The position numbers and the translations under genes were made by a program. The notes under the pieces are model-generated. The model was not told the origin of the DNA. It saw nothing but the letters and a program-made list of their open reading frames with translations, and searched no databases. 64,000 bases of DNA. Source: HKST-UBA178 sp965223815 (GTDB taxonomy: Bacteria; Pseudomonadota; Gammaproteobacteria; Chromatiales; Chromatiaceae). Numbering within the stretch: position 1 is the stretch's first letter; each line of letters begins with the position of its first letter. Positions 18,923-25,849 of the stretch are shown one piece after another. The DNA is taken from positions 558,001 to 622,000 of the forward strand of contig OZ245019.1 of NCBI GenBank assembly GCA_965223815.1, given 5' to 3'.

Positions 18923-19511
18923 TGTGTCTCTCCAGGTTCTCAAGATGCTGATCGTGTGTCCTGCCCAGCAGCAGCTGAGCGGAAAGTGCGCCTACCAAGG
19001 CGAGAAACATATCCCATTGAGTATCCCAAGGATCTCCCTGTGTACCCAGAAATGCGGTAGCGCCGGCATCACTGGCCAATGCCACCCACCATTCGATCAT
19101 TTCGTAAAAGGCTGAAAATGCTAGGGCGATGCAGCTGACGATAAAAAAAAGCCAGCCACTGGGGCGAAGAGAAGTTTTTCTGAGAAGCAGCTCGCGAGCC
19201 AAGATGGCGGGTACGAACCCTTGGAAGAAGTGCCCCACTCGGTCGTAGTGGTTGCGCGATAGCTCCAATGTGTCCCGAAGCCAGTTGAACATGGGTACTT
19301 CGGCATAGGAGTAGTGTCCACCGATCATAAGAATAATAGCGTGTAGTGCAAGCAACCTATAAAGGAGGGTGGTCAGGGTGAAAGTTTTCTGTGTCGCTAC
19401 CAGCAGAATGATACCAATCATTACCGGGAGAGTCTCTAGAAACCATGTGTAGCGGTCAGTCTTCGGATCCACTCCGCTTACGATTAGAATCAACGTTATG
19501 CCGGCTAGCAA
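18900..19511 (-). CDS. DUF2238 (YjdF-type) membrane protein
   Basis: 203 residues, six predicted membrane helices and the DUF2238 hallmarks NHYDRVGHFFQGFVPA and FYEMIEWWVA, ending with TQGDPWDTQWDM. The function is not established. The start is a TTG at 19511 with GGAG about eight bases upstream. The conserved-looking frame extends a little farther up (KNQLELRL) without a standard start codon. It is inserted between apaG and apaH and overlaps apaH, so the three are probably co-transcribed. Confidence 0.85.
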   Translation of the reverse strand: MLAGITLILIVSGVDPKTDRYTWFLETLPVMIGIILLVATQKTFTLTTLLYRLLALHAIILMIGGHYSYAEVPMFNWLRDTLELSRNHYDRVGHFFQGFVPAILARELLLRKTSLRPSGWLFFIVSCIALAFSAFYEMIEWWVALASDAGATAFLGTQGDPWDTQWDMFLALVGALSAQLLLGRTHDQHLENLERHNVGLRYR

Positions 19512-19537
19512 GAGCCGGAGCTCCAGCTGATTTTTGG

Positions 19538-19906
19538 CTAGTTTAGCGATCTTGGGATAGCCAGGGTAAAGGGGGCAATAGGTGCGTCGAACTGGTCTCC
19601 CGACTCGGTGCGCATTTGGTAGCTGCCGTGCATGCTGCCCACCGGGGTTTCCAGTGAGGTGCCACTGGTATAGTGAAAATCTTCTCCCGGCCGTAGTAAC
19701 GGTTGTTGGCCAACCACACCCTCTCCTACAACCTCCTGAACCTTGCCATTGGCGTCGGTAATGATCCAGTGGCGGTTTATTAGCTGGGCTGCCTCTGCGC
19801 CGTCATTGCGAATCCGAATCGTGTAGCTAAATACGTAGTGGCCGTCCTCAGGAGAGGACTGTGATTCGATATAGGCGGTTTTTACATCGACGCTGATTGG
19901 ATTCAT
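19538..19906 (-). CDS. apaG: ApaG protein
   Basis: A 122-residue single immunoglobulin-like/FN3 beta-sandwich protein. The YTIRIRNDGAEAAQL, RHWIITDANG, VVGQQPLLRPGEDFHYTSG and MHGSYQM segments are the ApaG core. It was named for its link with apaH and implicated in Co2+/Mg2+ phenotypes in enteric bacteria; its molecular role is still unclear. It is first in the apaG-DUF2238-apaH run. In E. coli rsmA and pdxA lie directly upstream, but here unrelated genes intervene. Confidence 0.95.
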   Translation of the reverse strand: MNPISVDVKTAYIESQSSPEDGHYVFSYTIRIRNDGAEAAQLINRHWIITDANGKVQEVVGEGVVGQQPLLRPGEDFHYTSGTSLETPVGSMHGSYQMRTESGDQFDAPIAPFTLAIPRSLN

Positions 19907-20085
19907 GAACTATCCACTTGAGATATGCCAACATCCCGCAACTTAGCGACACACAAACATAAAAGCAAGGGGAGAGTGGTCGCCACTTCCGGTAAGCGAG
20001 CGAGTTCATAAAGAATTAGGTTCGGTGGCCGATAGTTTTGATCGTATACATCAACGGAAACGATTTGGTCGAAACGGTGCTGCAA

Positions 20086-20529
20086 ATGCGTCTGATTCTG
20101 ATGTTGCAGGTACTGCTGATAACGCACTTGGCAGTGGCCGAGCCCACGCAGCAACTGGCAGTTGCGGCCGGTTCCGGCAGATTACTTACTGTCGAATCAC
20201 TGCTCGCACAGGGCATTGATGTGAATGCCAAGAATTCAGCGGGACGCCCGGCCCTGGTACTGGCCGCCTACAATGGCAATCTTCGTACTCTGAAAATGCT
20301 GCTTGGTGCTGGAGCTGACGTGAATTTGGTTGATGCCCAGGGCAATTCGGCACTGATGGCATCTTCAGGTCAGGGCCACGTTGACGTAGTGGCATTGCTG
20401 CTGGCATCGGGTGCCGACGTCAATTTGAAGAACAGTATCGGACACAACGCCTTGAAAAGAGCAAGACTGGCCGCAAACGAGGCGATAGCTGCTTTGTTGG
20501 AGGAAGCGGGGGCAACCGATGACGAATAG
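20086..20529 (+). CDS. Exported ankyrin-repeat protein
   Basis: 147 residues from ATG 20086. A signal peptide (MRLILMLQVLLITHLAVAEP) is followed by about four ankyrin repeats; the clear ones contain GRPALVLAAYNGNLRTLKML, GNSALMASSGQGHVDVVALL and GHNALKRARLAANEAIAALL. It is probably a periplasmic protein-binding module. The open frame extends up to a TTG at 20038, but the internal ATG yields a proper leader. Its shape is similar to periplasmic AnkB-like proteins of other proteobacteria; the partner is unknown. Divergent from apaG. Confidence 0.85.
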   Translation: MRLILMLQVLLITHLAVAEPTQQLAVAAGSGRLLTVESLLAQGIDVNAKNSAGRPALVLAAYNGNLRTLKMLLGAGADVNLVDAQGNSALMASSGQGHVDVVALLLASGADVNLKNSIGHNALKRARLAANEAIAALLEEAGATDDE

Positions 20530-20652
20530 TATTTTTTTTTCATGGGGCGCGCCAATCGCGCCAAGTCTGCGTATAATCGGCACTGGTTTGGTTTGTTTGT
20601 GCCGGGGGGCCAATCTCTAGGGTTGGCGAAGAGAGAGACCTGGGGAGCTCAG

Positions 20653-20859
20653 ATGTTCAGGCAGAGCAATCAAAAATACAGAAAGCCTGACTTTCTAATG
20701 GTTCTGGTCACACTGGTAGGTGTGGCGTTGGCCGCTACTGTGACGCTTCATGTACACGCTCTCTCATCCGTTCGTTCCAATGAGCTGGCACCTATGCTGA
20801 CCGAGTTTAAGAGCTGTTCTAGACCTACACCCGGATATACCCCCCCGCCAGAATGTTGA
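20653..20859 (+). CDS. Small single-pass membrane protein (68 aa), unrecognised
   Basis: ATG 20653 has GGGGAG about six bases upstream. The product has a basic N-terminus, one membrane helix (FLMVLVTLVGVALAATVTL) and a short exported tail ending in a proline-rich segment with two cysteines (SCSRPTPGYTPPPEC). A TATAAT hexamer at 20572-20577 may serve as its -10 element, without a good -35. I do not recognise a family. The longer frame from 20542 is less likely because no leader or ribosome-binding site supports it. Confidence 0.55.
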   Translation: MFRQSNQKYRKPDFLMVLVTLVGVALAATVTLHVHALSSVRSNELAPMLTEFKSCSRPTPGYTPPPEC

Positions 20860-20924
20860 ACCCCCAGTGGCGTCCTATTGGTCGCGGCGACCTCCTCCAA
20901 GTAAATTTACCATTCAGGTGAAAC

Positions 20925-21881
20925 ATGACGGATGACCTTCGCGTCGGTGTTATCGGCGTCGGCTATCTCGGGCGATTTCATGCATTGATCTATTCGCGAA
21001 TGACGGGTGTGAAATTGGTTGGGGTAGTGGATACGGATTTTGAAAAGGCATCTGCTGTGGCGGCGGAAGCAGGTACCGATGCCTTTGCCAGCGCCGAGCA
21101 GCTGCTCGGATCAATCGATGCAGTGAGTATTGTAGTCCCCACCAGCAACCATCTCGAAGTTGCACGTCCGCTGCTCGAGGCTGGGGTGCACATGCTTATG
21201 GAGAAGCCTATAGCCGCCACTCTGGAAGAAGGTAAAAAGATCATTGATCTTGCGGACCATGCCAAGGTTACCCTACAGATCGGGCACCTGGAGCGGTTTA
21301 ATGCGGGCGTTATGGCGCTGGCCGGGCGAATATCCATGCCCCGGTTTATAGAAGCCCATCGCATGAACGGTTTTGTGGCCAGGGCCACCGATGTAGATGT
21401 TGTCTCCGACCTTATGATTCACGACATTGATATCATCCTGTCCTTGGTAAAGTCCGAGATTACAGCGATTTCCGCTGTGGGAACCCCCGTATTGACTCCC
21501 CATGTGGATATTGCCAACGCCAGACTTGAATTCACAAGCGGCACCGTGGCCAACGTCATTGCCAGCCGAGTCTCCCAAAAATCAACCCGCCGAATTCGCG
21601 TCTTTGAGCAGGAACGCTACGAATCTCTGGATTTCACTGCCCAACGGGTAGAGACCGCATACACACGACAGGTCCCGGGGAAAGACTGGCCCGAAGTGGT
21701 TATGGAGCGGCTGGACATCGAACCGGTGAAACCGTTGGACGCCGAGCTGGCTGCCTTCGTAGACTGTGTTCGCAGCGGCAGCCCACCGTTGGTCGATGGC
21801 CGGGTTGGTCTTAAAGCGTTGGATGTGGCGCTACGAGTCAAGCACGAGATTCATCAGCGGTTGGCCCATTTTCCCCATTGA
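20925..21881 (+). CDS. Gfo/Idh/MocA-family NAD(P) oxidoreductase, GnnA-like
   Basis: 318 residues. The N-terminal Rossmann domain starts with VGVIGVGYLGRFHA, the catalytic EKPIA lysine is near residue 90, and a C-terminal alpha/beta domain contains DLMIHDIDIILSLV. The sequence most resembles members annotated as UDP-GlcNAc 3-dehydrogenase (GnnA), which oxidise the 3-OH so that an aminotransferase (GnnB) can make the 3-amino sugar used for amide-linked lipid A. That specificity is inference, and no GnnB is in the window. An lpxA lies 13 kb away. Other sugar dehydrogenase roles are possible. Confidence 0.85.
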   Translation: MTDDLRVGVIGVGYLGRFHALIYSRMTGVKLVGVVDTDFEKASAVAAEAGTDAFASAEQLLGSIDAVSIVVPTSNHLEVARPLLEAGVHMLMEKPIAATLEEGKKIIDLADHAKVTLQIGHLERFNAGVMALAGRISMPRFIEAHRMNGFVARATDVDVVSDLMIHDIDIILSLVKSEITAISAVGTPVLTPHVDIANARLEFTSGTVANVIASRVSQKSTRRIRVFEQERYESLDFTAQRVETAYTRQVPGKDWPEVVMERLDIEPVKPLDAELAAFVDCVRSGSPPLVDGRVGLKALDVALRVKHEIHQRLAHFPH

Positions 21882-21903
21882 TTGCAACTGAGTGGAGGCC
21901 GAA

Positions 21904-22878
21904 TCACATCTCTCTCAAACGCAAATCCTTGAACAGTGCCCCGCGTTCTTGCTCTGAAGCCGCGGCTACAGCGGAATCAACGGTTTCCCTGTTCAGGTGG
22001 CTTGCAAAAAGTTTTATAAAATCATAGTGATATCCCCTGAGAAACAGGCTGGGCCTGAATCCGAGGCGGGTGATACTCGGGGGGAAAAGTTCGCTCGCAT
22101 CCAGTGCGCACAGGGTGGTGTCCAATTCGGGGTCATATGCCATCCTGGCGATAATACCCACACCCAGGCCCAATCTGACATAAGTCTTTATAACGTCTGC
22201 GTCGGTAGCGGTCAGTACTACTTGCGGCTCCAGCCCTCTTTCCCGAAAGGCCTTGTCCAATTGAGATCGCCCAGTAAATCCAAAAACGTAAGTCACAATT
22301 GGAAATCTTGATAATTCTCTGAGAGTTAACTTTTTTTTGTCTTGCAGGGGGTGGCCGCAGGGGATGACGATGGTTCGATTCCAGAGATAGCAGGGCATCA
22401 TGACCAAATTGCCGAAATCGGCGGTGGCTTCGGTAGCGATGGCGAAGTCGACGGTTCCACTGGCTGCCATCTCTGAGATCTGCTCCGGATTTCCTTGGTG
22501 CATCTGCAGGCGCACCTGGGGGTAACGGCTTCTGAATGAGGTGATAACCGGTGGCAGGACATAGCGTGCCTGGGTGTGGGTGGTGGCAATTGAGAGGCTC
22601 CCAGATTCCGGCGAACTGAATTCGCTGGCGGCATCTCTGATCGAATCTACCCCCTCAAGCACCAGCTGCACCCGGTCGATGATCGCCTCTCCCGCTGGTG
22701 TGATGGCCGATAGCTGACGGCCGTTGCGTTCAAATATCGTGACCCCAAGCTCTTCCTCAAGCAGGCGAATCTGCTTGCTGATACCCGGCTGGGAGGTAAA
22801 TAGCCGCTCCGCTGCAGCGGTGATGTTCAAGTCACTCTGGGCAACAGCGAGCAGGAATCTCAGCTGCTGAAGTTTCAT
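21904..22878 (-). CDS. cysB: LysR-type regulator CysB
   Basis: A 324-residue LysR-type regulator, the length of CysB. The winged HTH contains FTSQPGISKQIRLLEEELG, and the effector domain carries the CysB-type SIATTHTQARYVLP segment that binds acetylserine or sulfate in enteric homologues. In known systems it activates sulfate assimilation genes. It is divergent from a DsrC-like gene across a 150-base AT-rich intergenic region, where a CysB site would be expected. It converges with the oxidoreductase gene. Confidence 0.94.
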   Translation of the reverse strand: MKLQQLRFLLAVAQSDLNITAAAERLFTSQPGISKQIRLLEEELGVTIFERNGRQLSAITPAGEAIIDRVQLVLEGVDSIRDAASEFSSPESGSLSIATTHTQARYVLPPVITSFRSRYPQVRLQMHQGNPEQISEMAASGTVDFAIATEATADFGNLVMMPCYLWNRTIVIPCGHPLQDKKKLTLRELSRFPIVTYVFGFTGRSQLDKAFRERGLEPQVVLTATDADVIKTYVRLGLGVGIIARMAYDPELDTTLCALDASELFPPSITRLGFRPSLFLRGYHYDFIKLFASHLNRETVDSAVAAASEQERGALFKDLRLREM

Positions 22879-23028
22879 AGTTTGTCAACAATCGGAAGTA
22901 GCATGATAGAATAATCAAATCTATCTATATATCGAAAAAATATTTTATAGGAAGCTAGCCTTGTACTAAAGTCCTCCTATCAAATAGTGGTTTGGTCCCA
23001 AACTCACGAATTGGTCAAGGTAAGAGTA

Positions 23029-23379
23029 ATGACAAGTATAGATATCCCAGGAAAAGGAGCGCACCAAGAGGGGGCACTTCCATTCGCTCTGGATAGCGAT
23101 GGTTTCCTGTTGGATTCGTCATCCTGGACAGAAGAGACTGCCAGAGTGCTGGCCGAGTTACGGGGTTTGAGTCCGTTGAACAGACGACACTGGGCAGTGA
23201 TCTACTTTGTTAGAGACCGCTATCTGCGGCTGGGTGCCATTCCACCCATTCGAACAATCTGCCGCAGCAGTGAAATCAGCAGAAGCGACGTCAAGGCGCT
23301 TTTTGGTAGCTGCCTTGACGTTTGGCGGGTTGCGGGCCTTCCCGATCCCGGCGAGGAAGCCAAGACATATATGAGCTAA
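23029..23379 (+). CDS. DsrC/TusE-family protein lacking the conserved C-terminal cysteines
   Basis: 116 residues from ATG 23029. The DsrC fold is recognisable: DSDGFLLDSSSW, LNRRHWAVIYFVRDRY, PPIRTIC and the final VAGLPDP. In DsrC and TusE the last residues after GLPKPTGC hold the reactive cysteine; here the tail is GEEAKTYMS, with none. The second DsrC cysteine, ten residues earlier, aligns with Trp (DVWRVAGLP). The only cysteines lie in PPIRTIC and GSC, which do not match redox positions. It fits the cysteine-less (RspA-type) DsrC relatives, presumed regulatory, rather than sulfur carriers. A strong terminator follows. Confidence 0.85.
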   Translation: MTSIDIPGKGAHQEGALPFALDSDGFLLDSSSWTEETARVLAELRGLSPLNRRHWAVIYFVRDRYLRLGAIPPIRTICRSSEISRSDVKALFGSCLDVWRVAGLPDPGEEAKTYMS

Positions 23380-23430
23380 CCCGCGCCACAGATTCGAGGT
23401 TTTCCTCGACCGGAGTTTCACCTCCCTTAG

Positions 23431-23454
23431 CCCGGATTTATCCGGGTTTTTTTT
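23431..23454 (+). terminator. Rho-independent terminator after the DsrC-like gene
   Basis: CCCGGAT (23431-23437), a two-base loop and ATCCGGG (23440-23446) form a perfect seven-pair stem followed by eight T (23447-23454). It lies about 50 bases past the stop and works only in the plus direction. Confidence 0.93.
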
Positions 23455-23496
23455 GTCTCCCGGGTTTACAAAGCATTCAGGTCGCAAGTGGATTAT

Positions 23497-24498
23497 TTAG
23501 CTGGTTTTTCTTGGAGTTGAGGCCAACACCATCTCCCAGGCGGTATTGAGCGCCGTTTGGAGACTGCCATAGTCGGCCTTGCCCATGCCGGCAATATCCA
23601 AGGCTGTTCCGTGGTCGACCGAGGTGCGAATGATAGGCAGGCCCAGGGTGATGTTAACCGCTTTACCGAACCCGAGGTGTTTCAGCACGGGAAGGCCCTG
23701 ATCATGGTACATGGCGAGAATACAGTCAGATTGTTCCATATGCTGCGCTGTAAAGAGGGTATCGGCGGGTAGTGGACCTACTAGATCAAGCCCCTCATTA
23801 CGTAGTTTCTCGACTACTGGAGATATGGTGTCCTGCTCTTCGTGCCCGAGATGACCACCCTCTCCAGCGTGGGGATTCAGACCGCAAACCAAAATTCGCG
23901 GCGAGGGAATGCCGAAGCGAGTGACGAGGTCTTTATGAAGTGTGCGAGCAACCGATTCCAGTGAGTCTCGGGTAATGGCGCTGCTTACCTGGTTGAGGGG
24001 CAGATGGGTGGTGGCAAGCGCCACGCGCAGTCCCGGACAGGTTAGCATCATGACGGGGGTTCCGCCGGTTAAATCGGCGAGCAGTTCGGTATGACCGGTA
24101 AAGTTGAATCCGGCATCGTTGATAATACCCTTGTGAACCGGTCCGGTGACCAACGCTGAAAATTCGCCTCTCTGACATCCAAGAACCCCCCGCCTCAGGG
24201 TACTAAGGACGTATGCCGCGTTTCGTGGTTCCAGGCTGCCTGCAATGGCGCCAACGGCGAGTGGTTCGGGCAACACTGTCAGGGTACCTGCTTCCCGGCT
24301 TATGTTAGAGGGATTGGTGTAGATCTCCGTCTTGAATCCGCGTTCCAGCTTGGCCGCTCTGCTCTCGAGTAGTCCCGGATCACAAATCGCCACCAAAGGA
24401 TAGGTGCGCGAATTTTGAGCAAAAGCGATGCAGAGATCGGGGCCAATTCCCGCGGGTTCACCCGGTGTCAACGCGAGCGGGGGGATTGCACTATCCAT
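23497..24498 (-). CDS. pdxA: 4-hydroxythreonine-4-phosphate dehydrogenase
   Basis: 333 residues from ATG 24498. PdxA oxidises 4-phosphohydroxy-L-threonine in pyridoxal phosphate synthesis. LALTPGEPAGIGPDL is the family N-terminus; FTGHTELLADLTGG and the metal-binding CGLNPHAGEGGHLG and MYHDQGLPVLKH segments are intact. The frame continues upstream to a TTG at 24546 that overlaps surA, but the extra residues are not conserved. It follows surA and lptD as in E. coli; the next E. coli gene, rsmA, is not here. Confidence 0.96.
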   Translation of the reverse strand: MDSAIPPLALTPGEPAGIGPDLCIAFAQNSRTYPLVAICDPGLLESRAAKLERGFKTEIYTNPSNISREAGTLTVLPEPLAVGAIAGSLEPRNAAYVLSTLRRGVLGCQRGEFSALVTGPVHKGIINDAGFNFTGHTELLADLTGGTPVMMLTCPGLRVALATTHLPLNQVSSAITRDSLESVARTLHKDLVTRFGIPSPRILVCGLNPHAGEGGHLGHEEQDTISPVVEKLRNEGLDLVGPLPADTLFTAQHMEQSDCILAMYHDQGLPVLKHLGFGKAVNITLGLPIIRTSVDHGTALDIAGMGKADYGSLQTALNTAWEMVLASTPRKTS

Positions 24499-24520
24499 GT
24501 CGGGGGGCGATACGGAAGGA

Positions 24521-25828
24521 TTAGACGGGGTCGAGTTTGATATCAATATAGGCTTCGTCTTTCAGTCGGCGTAGATAGAGTTCGCTTGCCTCTTCAAATT
24601 TGCGTTCCCGAATCGCTGCGCGAATCTCGGCCTTGTTGTACTCCTCTGTGCTGTCCTGCTCCCGTCGATCGAGTACCTGCACGATGTGCCAGCCGAACTC
24701 GGTCTGAAAAGGCCCGCTGATCTGCCCGATCTCGAGCTGGTCCATCTCTTTCTCGAATTTGGGAAGCAAATCCCCCGGTGTTACCCATCCGAGTTCTCCA
24801 CCCTTGACGGCCGAGGCCTGATCATCCGAGTTGGAGCGTGCCAGAGAACCAAAGTCATCACCGCCGATTATTCTCTGCCGCAGCTGCGAAAGGCGTGTCT
24901 TGGCCTCCTGATTGGAGGTGATTTCATTGGTGGCGATCAGGATGTGGCGGACTTCGGTCTGGTTAATGAGGTGGCGTTCGCCGCCCTGGAAATCAACAAC
25001 CTTTATAATGTGATAGCCACTCGGAGAACGTATTGGGTCGCTGATTTCCCCTCGTTCCATGGTGGCGACACTATCGGTGAATATGGTTGGCAATTGATTG
25101 GCGGGCCGCCAACCCAGGTCGCCGCCGTTGAGCGCCTGTTGGCCGTCGGATTCACTTAGAGCGACACTGCTGAAATCGGCGCCGGATCTCAGTTGGCTTA
25201 CCAGTCGCTGGGCTTCTTTTTCAGCGTTTTCCAGCTCCTCAGAAGAAGCCCCTTCCGGCACCGAAACCAGAATGTGTTGCAGGCGGTATTCGGTGCGTCC
25301 ACCCAATGAGGCACCTTCTCGCATTTGATATGCCTTGATCTCCTGGTCGGTTACCCGAACCTGCTGCAACACCTCTCGCTCCAAAAGCTGGCGGATAATA
25401 AGTTGGTCGCGGATTTCATTGCGTACCGTGCGGAAGCTGATGCCTTCCTCCTCCATCGTCTGCCTGAACTCCGATATTGTGAGTTCGTTGCTCCGGGCGA
25501 TATCACCGATAGTCTGGGCGAGTATATCCTCACTTACGGCGATCCCCATGCGTTGAGCAGCCGCCAGCTGCAGTTTGCGCATGATCAGGCTTTCGAGGAT
25601 TTGACGCTCGAGTACTTCTTTAGGGGGAAGATTGATGTCCTGATCTTTGATTCTCGCCAATATTTTAGCGGTTTCCTGATCTAGCTCACTGCGAACCACC
25701 ACATCTTCATCGACGATAGCGACGATCTGATCGAGAGGTTCCACCACCGCCAGGCTTGGCTTGGCCACCAGGGAAAGTGCAGCCAACAATAATAATCCAA
25801 AACTGACCCGGCCAAATAACTGCTTCAT
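24521..25828 (-). CDS. surA: Periplasmic chaperone and peptidyl-prolyl isomerase SurA
   Basis: 435 residues: signal peptide (LLLLAALSLVAKPSLA), SurA N-terminal chaperone domain to about residue 170, two parvulin domains (starting near YRLQHILVSVPEG and VRHILIATNEI, each with a GGDLGW or GGELGW motif), and a C-terminal helix. It escorts outer-membrane proteins, including LptD, to the BAM complex. It is encoded just downstream of lptD and upstream of pdxA, the conserved order, 21 bases from lptD. Confidence 0.97.
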   Translation of the reverse strand: MKQLFGRVSFGLLLLAALSLVAKPSLAVVEPLDQIVAIVDEDVVVRSELDQETAKILARIKDQDINLPPKEVLERQILESLIMRKLQLAAAQRMGIAVSEDILAQTIGDIARSNELTISEFRQTMEEEGISFRTVRNEIRDQLIIRQLLEREVLQQVRVTDQEIKAYQMREGASLGGRTEYRLQHILVSVPEGASSEELENAEKEAQRLVSQLRSGADFSSVALSESDGQQALNGGDLGWRPANQLPTIFTDSVATMERGEISDPIRSPSGYHIIKVVDFQGGERHLINQTEVRHILIATNEITSNQEAKTRLSQLRQRIIGGDDFGSLARSNSDDQASAVKGGELGWVTPGDLLPKFEKEMDQLEIGQISGPFQTEFGWHIVQVLDRREQDSTEEYNKAEIRAAIRERKFEEASELYLRRLKDEAYIDIKLDPV

Positions 25829-25849
25829 CTCGTTTTTCCAAGTTTCCAG

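Noticed and set aside
20546..20562. GGCGCG / CGCGCC inverted repeat with a CCAAT loop next to a T-run
   Set aside because: The T-run precedes rather than follows the stem in the plus direction and no uridine tract follows on the minus strand, so it is not an intrinsic terminator; biological meaning unclear.
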